Of a DNA stretch of 58,898 bases, positions 1 through 10,337 are shown piece after piece; position 1 is the first letter of the stretch, and each line of letters begins with the position of its first letter. Source of the stretch: Streptomyces sp. T39 (GTDB lineage Bacteria > Actinomycetota > Actinomycetes > Streptomycetales > Streptomycetaceae); assembly GCF_008042045.1 (NCBI RefSeq), contig NZ_RDBP01000037.1, positions 256,204 to 315,101 of the forward strand. The letters are read 5' to 3'. The position numbers and the translations under genes were made by a program. Under the pieces are notes generated by a model. The model searched no databases, was not told where the DNA came from, and saw only the letters and a list, made by a program, of their open reading frames with translations.

Positions 1-72
1 CCGCAGGTCCCCTCGGCCCGCCCCTACGACACCCAGGCCGAAGAGCTGGATGTCCCCGACTTCCTGAAGTGA
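1..72 (+). CDS. ftsZ: Cell division protein FtsZ, C-terminal end (partial)
   Basis: Only the last 23 codons and the stop are in the window. They end in the acidic peptide EELDVPDFLK, which matches the conserved C-terminal tail of actinobacterial FtsZ that binds SepF, FtsA-like or other membrane tethers. FtsZ is the tubulin-like GTPase that forms the division ring. The stop codon TGA overlaps the GTG start of the next gene, which suggests translational coupling. The identification rests on this tail plus the classical downstream order pgeF, ylmE, sepF, yggT, divIVA. Confidence 0.88.
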   Translation, partial: PQVPSARPYDTQAEELDVPDFLK

Positions 73-818
73 CCGTGGAGCACGACGCGATACACGCGAG
101 CGGCGCCCACTTCGCCTTCACCGACAGGTGGGGCGGGGTGAGCGCCGTTCCGTACGAGGAGCTCAACCTCGGCGGCGCGGTCGGCGACGACCCCGGCGCC
201 GTACGGGCCAACCGGGCCGTCGCCGCGCGGGCCCTGGGCATCGACCCGGCCCTGGTCGTCTGGATGAACCAGGTGCACGGCAGGGACGTGGCCGTGGTCG
301 ACGGCCCGTGGGGGGACTCGCCCGTCCCGGCGGTCGACGGTGTGGTCACCGCCCGGCGGGGACTGGCGCTCGCGGTGCTGACCGCGGACTGCACCCCCGT
401 CCTGCTGGCCGACCCGGTGGCGGGTGTCGCCGGCGCGGCGCACGCGGGCCGGCCCGGCACGGTCGCCGGCATCGTCCCGGCGACGGTCGAGGCGATGACC
501 GCGCTCGGAGCAGAACCGGAACGCATCATCGCCCGCACCGGACCGGCCGTCTGCGGTCGCTGCTACGAAGTTCCCGAGCAGATGCGGGCAGAAGTCGCCG
601 AAGTGGAACCGGCCGCATGGTCCGAGACCAGCTGGGGCACCCCGGCCGTCGACGTGACCGCGGCGGTGCACGCCCAGCTCGCCGCACTCGGCGTCACGGA
701 CCGGCGCGCGTCGGGCGTCTGCACCCTGGAGTCGCGCGACCACTACTCGTACCGCCGCGACCGGACCACCGGGCGGCTCGCCGGATACGTCTGGCTCGAA
801 AGCCGGGAAGAGTCATGA
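69..818 (+). CDS. pgeF: Peptidoglycan editing factor PgeF (YfiH / multicopper polyphenol oxidoreductase family)
   Basis: This 249-aa protein has the usual length for the YfiH/YlmD (DUF152) family. Known members are zinc proteins. E. coli YfiH removes misincorporated L-Ser from peptidoglycan precursors, and older annotations call the family laccase. The three expected metal ligands are visible: His70 in NQVHGRDV, Cys108 in TADCTPVLL and His125 in AAHAGRPGT. The common HAGW motif reads HAGR here. The GTG start at 69 overlaps the ftsZ stop as GTGA, and the end overlaps the next ATG as ATGA, so the gene is coupled on both sides. Family is certain; the cellular role in this organism is inferred from E. 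coli. Confidence 0.9.
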   Translation: MTVEHDAIHASGAHFAFTDRWGGVSAVPYEELNLGGAVGDDPGAVRANRAVAARALGIDPALVVWMNQVHGRDVAVVDGPWGDSPVPAVDGVVTARRGLALAVLTADCTPVLLADPVAGVAGAAHAGRPGTVAGIVPATVEAMTALGAEPERIIARTGPAVCGRCYEVPEQMRAEVAEVEPAAWSETSWGTPAVDVTAAVHAQLAALGVTDRRASGVCTLESRDHYSYRRDRTTGRLAGYVWLESREES

Positions 819-1534
819 CGGACCGCACCACCGAACTCGCCGCCAACCTGGCCCGGGTGGAGGACCGGATCGCCGCCGCCTGCGAGGCCGCGGGCCGTGA
901 CCGGGGCGAGGTGACCCTGATCGTGGTCACCAAGACCTACCCCGCGTCCGACGTGAGAATCCTGCACGGACTCGGCGTCCGGCACATGGCGGAGAACCGC
1001 GACCAGGACGCGGCCCCGAAGGCGGCGGACTGCGCGGATCTGGACGTCCACTGGCATTTCGTGGGTCAGCTGCAGACCAACAAAGTCCGTTCTGTAGCGA
1101 GTTATGCCGATGTCGTGCAGTCCGTCGACCGGCCGAAGCTCGTCTCGGCCCTCTCCGCCGCCGCGGTGCGCGCGGGGCGGGAGATCGACTGCCTGGTCCA
1201 GGTCGCGCTCGACGCCGAGTCCGGGCAGCAGGGCGAGCGCGGGGGCGTGGCGCCCGACCGCATCGAGGAGTTGGCCGGCGCGGTGGCCGCCGCGCCGGGA
1301 CTGCGGCTCGGCGGACTGATGACCGTCGCGCCGCTCGCCGGCCCTTACGCGGGGCGGCAACAGGCGGCGTTCGAGCGGCTGATGGAATTCTCATCCGGCC
1401 TGCGCGCGGCTCATCCGGCTGCGAACATGGTGTCAGCAGGGATGAGTGCGGACCTCGAGCAGGCCGTGGCGGCCGGAGCGACACATGTGCGCGTCGGTAC
1501 CGCGGTACTCGGAGTCCGACCGAGGCTCCGGTAA
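815..1534 (+). CDS. ylmE: PLP-binding protein YggS/YlmE family (PLP homeostasis protein)
   Basis: 239 aa, typical length. The Schiff-base lysine is Lys40 in TLIVVTKTYPA, and the C-terminal phosphate-binding region is seen in SAGMSADLEQAVAAGATH followed by VRVGTAVLG. Members have the alanine-racemase N-domain TIM-barrel fold, bind pyridoxal 5'-phosphate and buffer the cellular PLP pool without a clear catalytic activity. It overlaps pgeF by ATGA and sits between ftsZ and sepF, where a supporting role in division has been proposed in Gram-positives. The ATG at 815 is preferred because it is the coupled start. The same frame stays open upstream inside pgeF, but that stretch does not look coding. 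Confidence 0.92.
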   Translation: MTDRTTELAANLARVEDRIAAACEAAGRDRGEVTLIVVTKTYPASDVRILHGLGVRHMAENRDQDAAPKAADCADLDVHWHFVGQLQTNKVRSVASYADVVQSVDRPKLVSALSAAAVRAGREIDCLVQVALDAESGQQGERGGVAPDRIEELAGAVAAAPGLRLGGLMTVAPLAGPYAGRQQAAFERLMEFSSGLRAAHPAANMVSAGMSADLEQAVAAGATHVRVGTAVLGVRPRLR

Positions 1535-1658
1535 CGTCGCGAAGCAAGTCGGACCACAGTAGAAAATATGGTCATTCCCGCCGCAAGCGGGGCGGACCGA
1601 GTGGATACGGGCACTTGGTGACGAATGCCGATCCACCACAGAGCGGAGGACTCAGAGA

Positions 1659-2264
1659 ATGGCCGGCGCTATGCGCAAGATGGCGGTCTACCTCGGCCTC
1701 GTGGAGGACGATGGGTACGACGGCCGGGGCTTCGACCCCGATGACGACTTCGAACCCGAGCCCGAGCCGGAGCGCGACCACCGGCGGCACGCGCCCCCGC
1801 ACCAGATCGAGCGGGAGGAGCCGGTCAGGGTGGCCGCCCCGCCCGCACCGCGCGAGCCCATCGCCCTGCCGGTCGAGAGCCCGCGCCCGGCGCGTATCGC
1901 CCCCGTGGCATCCATCACACCTGAACGCCCGAGCCTGGAGAAGAACGCACCGGTGATCATGCCCAAGGCCGTGTCCGAGCGGGAGCCCTACCGCATCACC
2001 ACGCTGCACCCCCGGACCTACAACGAGGCCCGTACCATCGGGGAACACTTCCGTGAGGGCACCCCGGTGATCATGAACCTCACGGAGATGGACGACACCG
2101 ATGCGAAGCGACTTGTCGACTTTGCCGCGGGACTCGTCTTCGGCCTGCATGGCAGCATTGAGCGAGTGACGCAGAAGGTGTTCCTGTTGTCGCCTGCTAA
2201 CGTCGATGTCACGGCTGAGGACAAGGCCCGCATCGCAGAGGGCGGATTCTTCAACCAGAGCTGA
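1659..2264 (+). CDS. sepF: Cell division protein SepF
   Basis: 201 aa. The N-terminal [19 protein letters not shown] is the amphipathic membrane-binding helix. It is followed by an acidic, Pro-rich linker of about 80 residues and a C-terminal DUF552 domain beginning near [18 protein letters not shown] and ending [17 protein letters not shown]. SepF polymerises and tethers FtsZ to the membrane; actinobacteria lack FtsA and depend on it. A good SD (GCGGAGGA) lies about 10 nt before ATG 1659. The 124-bp gap from ylmE is the first real intergenic space after ftsZ and includes an A/T-rich patch (TAGAAAATATGG near 1560) that could carry a promoter. Confidence 0.95.
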   Translation: MAGAMRKMAVYLGLVEDDGYDGRGFDPDDDFEPEPEPERDHRRHAPPHQIEREEPVRVAAPPAPREPIALPVESPRPARIAPVASITPERPSLEKNAPVIMPKAVSEREPYRITTLHPRTYNEARTIGEHFREGTPVIMNLTEMDDTDAKRLVDFAAGLVFGLHGSIERVTQKVFLLSPANVDVTAEDKARIAEGGFFNQS

Positions 2265-2334
2265 GGAAAGACACCGGGAACGACCCGGCCGCACGGCCGG
2301 CAACACGAGAGACCAGGGGAGAGGGAAGCGCGGG

Positions 2335-2631
2335 ATGGGCGTCGCACTACAAGTGATCTACATCGCGCTGATGTGCTTCCTGGTCGTGTTGATCTTCCGG
2401 CTGGTCATGGACTACGTCTTCCAGTTCGCACGTTCATGGCAACCCGGCAAGGCGATGGTGGTCGTTCTGGAGGCCACCTACACTGTCACCGATCCACCGC
2501 TCAAGCTTCTGCGGCGATTCATCCCGCCGTTGCGTCTCGGGGGCGTGGCACTCGACCTGTCCTTCTTCGTTCTGATGATCATCGTCTACATCCTGATCTC
2601 CGTCGTCCGCGGCGTGGGGAGCTCGATGTGA
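2335..2631 (+). CDS. YggT family membrane protein
   Basis: 98 aa with two hydrophobic segments (about residues 3-25 and 73-92) flanking the conserved amphipathic stretch TYTVTDPPLKLLRRFIPP, the hallmark of the YggT/YlmG (CCB3) family. Its exact function is unknown. In Gram-positives it lies in the sepF-divIVA division cluster and in plastids relatives affect thylakoid and nucleoid organisation. The ATG at 2335 is chosen because it follows a purine-rich SD (GGGGAGAGGGAAG) and gives the normal family length; an upstream GTG in the same frame lies inside sepF. It is probably co-transcribed with sepF and divIVA. Confidence 0.85.
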   Translation: MGVALQVIYIALMCFLVVLIFRLVMDYVFQFARSWQPGKAMVVVLEATYTVTDPPLKLLRRFIPPLRLGGVALDLSFFVLMIIVYILISVVRGVGSSM

Positions 2632-2680
2632 GCGATACGGTCCTGCCGACTGCCGACGACTACGTAGAGGTGAAGAAGAG

Positions 2681-3796
2681 ATGCCGCTGACCCCCGAGGA
2701 CGTGCGGAACAAGCAGTTCACGACCGTCCGCCTCCGAGAAGGCTATGACGAGGACGAGGTCGATGCCTTCCTCGACGAGGTCGAAGCAGAGCTGACCCGT
2801 CTGCTCCGCGAGAACGAGGACCTGCGCGCCAAGCTGGCCGCAGCGACCCGTGCCGCCGCGCAGAACCAGCAGCAACAGGGCATGCGCAAACCGCCGGAGC
2901 CGCAGGACGGCCGCGGTCCCGGCGCACCCGTGCCCGCCGCCATATCCGGACCGCCGGTCCAGCAGCAGCCCCCGCAGATGGGTCCGCCCCAGCTGCCCGG
3001 TGGTGCTCCCCAGCTGCCGGCCGGTCCCAGCCACGGCGGCCCGCAGGGCCCCGGCGGCCCCATGGGCCCCGGCCCGATGCAGGGCGGCCCCATGGGCGGT
3101 CCGATGGGTGGCCCCATGGGTCACGGCGGCCCGCAGGGTCCCGGTCCGATGGGCCAGGGTCCGATGGGTCAGGGCCCGATGGGTCAGGGTCCCGGCGGCG
3201 ACAGTGCCGCGCGCGTGCTCTCGCTGGCCCAGCAGACCGCCGACCAGGCGATCGCCGAGGCCCGCTCCGAGGCCAACAAGATCGTCGGCGAGGCGCGTTC
3301 GCGCGCCGAGGGCCTGGAGCGCGACGCCCGCGCCAAGGCCGACGCCCTCGAGCGGGACGCCCAGGAGAAGCACCGCGTCGCCATGGGCTCCCTCGAGTCC
3401 GCGCGCGCGACGCTGGAGCGCAAGGTCGAGGACCTGCGCGGCTTCGAGCGCGAGTACCGCACCCGCCTGAAGTCCTACCTGGAGTCGCAGCTGCGCCAGC
3501 TGGAGACCCAGGCCGACGACTCGCTGGCCCCGCCGCGCGCCCCCGCGGCGGCGTCGCTCCCGCCGTCCCCGGCGCCCTCCATGGCACCGGCCGGCGCGAG
3601 CGCCCCGTCCTACGGCGGCAACCAGACGATGGGCGGCCACGGCCCCTCGCCGTCCGGCCCTTCGTACGGCGGCCAGCAGCAGATGTCCCCGGCGATGACC
3701 CAGCCGATGGCACCGGTGCGGCCGCAGGCGCCGCAGCCGATGCAGCAGGCGCCGTCGCCGATGCGGGGCTTTCTGATCGACGAGGACGACAACTGA
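2681..3796 (+). CDS. divIVA: Polar growth scaffold DivIVA / Wag31
   Basis: 371 aa. The N-terminal lipid-binding domain is MPLTPEDVRNKQFTTVRLRE followed by GYDEDEVDAFLDEVEAELTR and a first coiled coil. Then comes a roughly 110-residue Gln/Pro/Gly/Met linker with many GPMG and GQGPMG repeats (about residues 65-170), a long second coiled coil (about 175-280, rich in EAR and ERDA) and a Pro/Gln-rich tail ending DEDDN. DivIVA marks hyphal tips and directs apical growth in Streptomyces. The long repetitive linker is typical of the genus. An SD (GAGGTGAAGAAGAG) lies just before the ATG. A strong hairpin terminator follows at 3826-3871. Confidence 0.95.
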   Translation: MPLTPEDVRNKQFTTVRLREGYDEDEVDAFLDEVEAELTRLLRENEDLRAKLAAATRAAAQNQQQQGMRKPPEPQDGRGPGAPVPAAISGPPVQQQPPQMGPPQLPGGAPQLPAGPSHGGPQGPGGPMGPGPMQGGPMGGPMGGPMGHGGPQGPGPMGQGPMGQGPMGQGPGGDSAARVLSLAQQTADQAIAEARSEANKIVGEARSRAEGLERDARAKADALERDAQEKHRVAMGSLESARATLERKVEDLRGFEREYRTRLKSYLESQLRQLETQADDSLAPPRAPAAASLPPSPAPSMAPAGASAPSYGGNQTMGGHGPSPSGPSYGGQQQMSPAMTQPMAPVRPQAPQPMQQAPSPMRGFLIDEDDN

Positions 3797-3825
3797 CGGC
3801 CCGCGCGTGACGGTCGGCAGACCCA

Positions 3826-3871
3826 GGGCCGGGCCCGGAAGCACACCAGTGCTCCGGGCCCGGCCCTTTTT
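3826..3871 (+). terminator. Rho-independent terminator of divIVA
   Basis: GGGCCGGGCCCGG-A-AGCAC pairs with GTGCT-CCGGGCCCGGCCC across an ACCA loop. This gives an about 18-bp stem with one bulged A, followed by five T residues. It is one of the few hairpins in the window with a real T tail and lies 30 bp after the divIVA stop. Confidence 0.9.
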
Positions 3872-3950
3872 GCGTGCGGGGGTGCGCGTTCCTGGGCGGG
3901 GGCGGGGCCGCTGCGCGGGGCTCTCCCCTCCCCGCCCCTTCCCGAACCGG

Positions 3951-4269
3951 GCTCGGCCCGGACCCGCACCGCGCTGCGTGCGGACCGAACGGGGCTCCGC
4001 GCGGACCTGCACCGGGCTGCGTGCGGACCTGCACCGGGCTGCGTGCGGACCGAACGGGGCTGCGTGCGGACCTGCACCGGGCTGCGTGCGGACCCGCACC
4101 GGGCTCCGCCCGGACCTGCACCGCGCTGCGCGCGGACCCGCACCGGGCTCCGCCCGGACCCGCACCGCGCTGCGCGCGGACCCGCACCGGGCTCCGCCCG
4201 GACCCGCACCGCGCTGCGCGCGGACCCGCACCGGGCTCCGCCCGGACCTGCACCGCGCTGCGCGCGGTC
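3951..4269. repeat. 22-bp tandem hairpin array (about 14.5 units) between divIVA and ileS
   Basis: Consensus unit GCTSCGYSCGGACCYGCACC plus GS. Unit starts: 3951, 3973, 3994, 4016, 4038, 4059, 4081, 4103, 4125, 4147, 4169, 4191, 4213, 4235, with a partial at 4257. Two units (3973, 4038) are 21 bp and carry GGACCGAACGGG. From 4081 on the units alternate so the true period is 44 bp. Each junction forms a 6-bp stem, 3-nt loop hairpin: CCGGGC-TCC-GCCCGG alternates with CCGCGC-TGC-GCGCGG, separated by 7-nt linkers ACCYGCA. The alternation changes both arms together. Open frames across it are period artefacts: 22 is not a multiple of three. No gene is seen here. Confidence 0.92.
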
Positions 4270-4813
4270 GCCTCAATCGCCGGCGGGGCTGGGGTGGTGG
4301 AGAGTGTCCGGCCGTGAGCACGGTTCCGCCGAAGTGGTCCGTCTCACGCGCCCATGGTCTCCGCCCGGGCCCGTGCAGCGCCGCGCACGCGGTGCCCTCA
4401 AGCGCCGGGCGGGCCCGGGTGATGGTGTGGGCCGGGAGCTGTCGGCCGTCGCTGGGGCGGTCGCGCCGGCCTATCGGCTTCTGCGCGCGCCCAGTCCGCG
4501 GGCGCTGCGCCCGTACTGCGCCGCGCACGCGGTGCCCTCAAGCGCCGGGCGGGCCGGGGGCTCGGGAGCTGTGGCCGTCGCTGGGGCAGGGCGGTCTCGC
4601 GGGCGGATCGCTCTCCGCCCGGGCCCGTTCCGCGCTGCACGCGGGTGCTCAAGCGCCGGGCGGGCCGGGTGGGTCGGTGTTCGCCGGAGACGGAGATGGC
4701 GGCCGGTCCGCCGGGAAGCGGGGCGACAGCCGAGCGGGGACCGGTATGGGGGGCGTCACCCCCGCCCCGGCGGCGGCTGGGGCGGCTTGTCGGCCTCGCC
4801 GGCGATTGAGGCG
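4269..4813. repeat. Inverted 17-bp repeat pair bounding a gene-free repeat region
   Basis: CGCCTCAATCGCCGGCG occurs at 4269-4285 and its exact reverse complement at 4797-4813. This motif resembles the short 'TCAATCGCCGG' intergenic repeat I recall as common in Streptomyces genomes. The 510 bp between the copies holds the 36-bp repeats at 4380-4666 and otherwise no convincing gene; long open frames exist in several phases but have low-complexity Arg/Gly/Ala-rich composition. Confidence 0.7.
4380..4666 (+). repeat. 36-bp direct repeats, two identical copies plus one diverged
   Basis: GCCGCGCACGCGGTGCCCTC followed by AAGCGCCGGGCGGGCC is found identically at 4380-4415 and 4520-4555, exactly 140 bp apart. 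A third, altered copy (CCGCGCTGCACGCGGGTGCT, then CAAGCGCCGGGCGGGCC) is at 4630-4666. The core TCAAGCGCCGGGCGGGCC is itself a Streptomyces-like intergenic motif. No coding role is apparent. Confidence 0.8.
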
Positions 4814-4844
4814 CGGGGGTGCGGGGGCAGCGCCCCCGTGAAGC

Positions 4845-4923
4845 GGAAGGGCCCGGCGGTGCCGGGCCCTTCCGAAGCGTCGTGCCCGTGCAGCGGGAGG
4901 GCCCGGCGGTGCCGGGCCCTCCC
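4845..4923 (-). terminator. Twin hairpins downstream of ileS
   Basis: Two near-identical 13-bp stems with a 3-nt GGT loop (read on the + strand): GGAAGGGCCCGGC/GCCGGGCCCTTCC at 4845-4873 and GGGAGGGCCCGGC/GCCGGGCCCTCCC at 4895-4923. The copies differ by one A/T versus G/C pair changed on both arms. The second ends 5 bp after the ileS stop (the stop is at 4929-4931 on the minus strand), so together they likely terminate ileS. There is no T run. Confidence 0.8.
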
Positions 4924-4928
4924 GGGGG

Positions 4929-8078
<3,150 letters not shown>

Positions 8079-8346
8079 CGGTCTCCTCCGGCGGACTGTC
8101 GCTCGTTCCGTCGGAGGGACGAGAGCCGACACGCTGCGCTCCCGCGGTACCACCCTCCTTGGCCCCGGGCCCGCAGACCCAGGACCCCCTCATTGGGGTC
8201 GCGATGCCGGTTCTACTCGCCTGGGCGGCTTTCTTCCGGCGGCTCCGGGGTGATGCTTCGCCTCGCGCTCGCCCCCGGGCTCTCACCGTCCCCGGGTCGC
8301 TCATGGCTGCGTACGACGCTACTGGTCCCCATCCATGCCTTTCGCT
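8079..8346 (-). ncRNA. T-box riboswitch (translational, tRNA-Ile) in the ileS leader
   Basis: The minus strand carries the T-box GGAGGGTGGTACCGCGGG at 8158-8141, with the UGGU acceptor-end pairing bulge. Upstream is a short stem CCGGGG/CCCCGG whose 3' loop reads GCGAAGCAUCACCCC; AUC (8254-8252), followed by a purine, is the likely isoleucine specifier. Further on is an AGUA element (GGCGAGUAGAAC). CCCUCC (8118-8113) can pair either with GGAGGG of the T-box (antisequestrator, tRNA bound) or with the ileS SD GGAGGAG (8089-8083), which hides the SD. No T run exists, so control is at translation initiation, as known for actinobacterial ileS. The 5' end is estimated from a TACACT -10-like hexamer at 8358-8353. 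Confidence 0.9.
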
Positions 8347-8628
8347 GCGCCCAGTGTAAAGGCCCGGCGCCCCCGTCGCGGACCGCATTTCCGGGCACGG
8401 GGCGAGGGCGGGCGCGGGCCGCGGCCGGAGCCGGAGGGTTGGGCCGAATGCCGCATGGGAGGCGCGGGGGCGTGCCCCGCGCGCCGGGGGCGGATTACGG
8501 GGCGGGGAGCTGGGCACAACCGATGCAGACCCGGCCTCCCGCAGCCGTGACCGGGCCGAAGCGGCGGCGTGCCCCGTTGCCGCCGGGCTGGTGTCGATTT
8601 ATCGTCCCAGCACGATTCGCGAGCAAGA

Positions 8629-8641
8629 TCACAAAATGTGA
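8629..8641. promoter_or_regulatory. TCACA-AAA-TGTGA dyad before the DksA-like gene
   Basis: A 5-bp inverted repeat with a 3-bp centre lies 14 nt before the ATG at 8655, in an A/T-rich patch (8595-8642) of otherwise GC-rich DNA. It abuts the SD-like GAAGGGG. It could be an operator or simply part of the promoter; the half-sites are everted relative to a CRP box. The rest of 8347-8628 holds the ileS promoter region and no gene that I can support. Confidence 0.35.
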
Positions 8642-8654
8642 AGGGGCCGCGGCC

Positions 8655-9515
8655 ATGGTGGCGAAGAAGACCGCCGACACATCGGCGCACTCCCGTTCCG
8701 CCGCCGCGTCCGCGCCGGCGGGGGACCACGCGAAGAAGACCGCGAAGAAGGCACCGGCGAAGGCCGCCGCCAAGAAGACGGCCGCACGGAAGACGGCCGC
8801 GAAGAAGAGCACGGAGAAGGCGCCGGCCAAGGCAGCGGCGAAGAAGGCCGCGAAGAAGACGGCGCCGGGCGGGACCGCGGCGGCGGAGGCCGCGGCCGCG
8901 ACGACCACCGCGGGCACGGTGCCCGCGGACACGGCGTCCGGGGCCGGAGGTCCGGGCCCCCGGACGGCGGGGGGACCGGCCGCCGCTTCGGCGGCCGGCG
9001 AGCAGGCCGCGAACGCGGCCGCGACGCAGACAGGAGCCAGGACGGTGGGAACGAAGAAGACCGCGGCCGAGAGCGCCGCAGGTGTGCCCACGGCCCGTAC
9101 GGCGGCCGCCACGCCGCCCGGTGAGCTGGCGGTGCGCCCGGGGGAGGACCCCTGGACCGCCGCGGAGGTGGACGAGGCGCGCACGGACCTGGAGGGCGAG
9201 GCGGCCCGGCTCACCGCCGAGATCACCTCCTCGGAGAGCGCGCTCGCTGGGCTCATGCGGGATTCCGGCGACGGCGCCGGCGACGACGAGGCGGACACCG
9301 GCACCAAGAACATCACCCGCGAGCACGAGATGGCCCTCGCCGCGAACGCCCGCGAGATGCTGGAGCAGACCGAGCGGGCGCTGGAACGGCTGGACGCCGG
9401 GACCTACGGACTCTGCGAGAGCTGCGGAAACCCGATCGGCAAGGCCCGGATGCAGGCGTTCCCCCGCGCGACGCTGTGCGTCGAGTGCAAGCAGAAGCAG
9501 GAACGCCGGGGCTGA
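8655..9515 (+). CDS. Histone H1-like / DksA-TraR zinc-finger protein
   Basis: 286 aa. Residues about 1-75 are almost entirely Lys/Ala/Thr (repeats of AKKTAAKK type), like eukaryotic H1 tails and Streptomyces HupS-type tails. A low-complexity Ala/Gly/Thr linker follows, then a coiled coil (about 175-240) and a C4 zinc finger, YGLCESCGNPIGKARM then TLCVECKQ, of the DksA/TraR family. DksA proteins insert a coiled coil into the RNA polymerase secondary channel. The basic tail suggests DNA or RNA binding as well. ATG 8655 begins the Lys-rich tail; the much longer upstream open frame is antisense to ileS. Function here is inferred from domains only. Confidence 0.85.
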   Translation: MVAKKTADTSAHSRSAAASAPAGDHAKKTAKKAPAKAAAKKTAARKTAAKKSTEKAPAKAAAKKAAKKTAPGGTAAAEAAAATTTAGTVPADTASGAGGPGPRTAGGPAAASAAGEQAANAAATQTGARTVGTKKTAAESAAGVPTARTAAATPPGELAVRPGEDPWTAAEVDEARTDLEGEAARLTAEITSSESALAGLMRDSGDGAGDDEADTGTKNITREHEMALAANAREMLEQTERALERLDAGTYGLCESCGNPIGKARMQAFPRATLCVECKQKQERRG

Positions 9516-9742
9516 TGCCGCACGTGTGTGCCGTACCCTCGTGCGCAGGGACCCCGTCCGGCTGGTGTCACGCCGGACCGTGACGCCCGCACGACACGTC
9601 GCCGCGCCGCCGGCGGCCCCGCGGCCCTGCCGCCGGGCCACCGGGGCGCGGTGCGGCGCGTCGTCGGCGCCTCGCGGGGCCCGGGCCGTGCGGGACCTCG
9701 TCCCGGCGGCCCGGTCCGCCGGACGGCCCGCTGTCAGGCACC

Positions 9743-9748
9743 TAGGTT
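9743..9748 (+). promoter_or_regulatory. Probable -10 box of lspA
   Basis: TAGGTT matches the Streptomyces vegetative -10 consensus TAGRRT and lies 11 nt before the lspA GTG at 9760, giving a very short leader that contains GAGGGA. No good -35 is visible. The preceding 9516-9742 is GC-rich with no supported gene. Confidence 0.45.
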
Positions 9749-9759
9749 GAGGGACTCAC

Positions 9760-10320
9760 GTGGCAGAGGCGGAGCGCATCATCGGTACGCCGGATGGTGA
9801 CGACGAGGCGGCGGAGCCGGCCGAGCAGCCCAAGGGCAGGCGCAGGATCGTCGCGCTGTTCGTGGTGGCGGTCGTGGCCTATCTGTTCGACCTGATCAGC
9901 AAGATCATCGTGGTCGAGAAGCTGGAGCACCACGAGCCGATCGAGATCATCGGCGACCTGCTCAGGTTCGAGGCGGTGCGCAACCCGGGCGCCGCGTTCG
10001 GCATGGGCGAGGCCTTCACCGTCATCTTCACCTTCATCGCCGCGTCCGTGATCGTCGTGATCATCCGGCTCGCGCGCAAGCTGTACAGCCTGCCCTGGGC
10101 CATCGCCCTCGGTCTGCTGCTCGGCGGGGCGCTCGGCAACCTCACGGACCGCGTCTTCCGGTCGCCCGGCGTCTTCGAGGGCGCGGTCGTGGACTTCATC
10201 GCGCCCGCGCACTTCGCGGTCTTCAACCTCGCCGACTCGGCGATCGTCTGCGGCGGCATCCTCATCGTGCTGCTGTCGTTCAGGGGCCTGGACCCCGACG
10301 GGACGGTCCACAAGGACTGA
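9760..10320 (+). CDS. lspA: Lipoprotein signal peptidase (signal peptidase II)
   Basis: 186 aa. LspA is the membrane aspartyl protease that cleaves prolipoprotein signal peptides after Lgt has lipidated the Cys. Four membrane segments are seen (about 30-50, 84-103, 112-127, 157-175). The catalytic pair are Asp130 in [11 protein letters not shown] and Asp159 in [17 protein letters not shown] is the conserved N-terminal motif. The hydrophilic N-terminal extension ([20 protein letters not shown]) of about 27 residues is longer than in E. coli but usual in actinobacteria. The GTG start at 9760 is the first in frame. lgt, the preceding enzyme of the pathway, is also in this window at 50052. Confidence 0.95.
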   Translation: MAEAERIIGTPDGDDEAAEPAEQPKGRRRIVALFVVAVVAYLFDLISKIIVVEKLEHHEPIEIIGDLLRFEAVRNPGAAFGMGEAFTVIFTFIAASVIVVIIRLARKLYSLPWAIALGLLLGGALGNLTDRVFRSPGVFEGAVVDFIAPAHFAVFNLADSAIVCGGILIVLLSFRGLDPDGTVHKD

Positions 10321-10337
10321 CAAGGCATACTCGACGG

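Noticed and set aside
128..814. Long open frame running through pgeF into ylmE as one 468-codon protein
   Set aside because: The first 229 codons are Arg/Gly/Pro-rich and out of frame with clear pgeF. YlmE has its own coupled ATG at 815.
3951..4269. CRISPR array
   Set aside because: The 22-bp units are contiguous with 7-nt invariant linkers, not unique spacers, and no cas genes are near.
2660..4528. 622-codon minus-strand frame antisense to divIVA and across the 22-bp array
   Set aside because: It is low-complexity His/Gly/Arg/Ala and depends on antisense GC3 bias. The array part changes frame every unit. No SD.
8629..8641. CRP binding site
   Set aside because: The half-sites are in the everted order (TCACA...TGTGA) with a 3-bp centre, not TGTGA-N6-TCACA.
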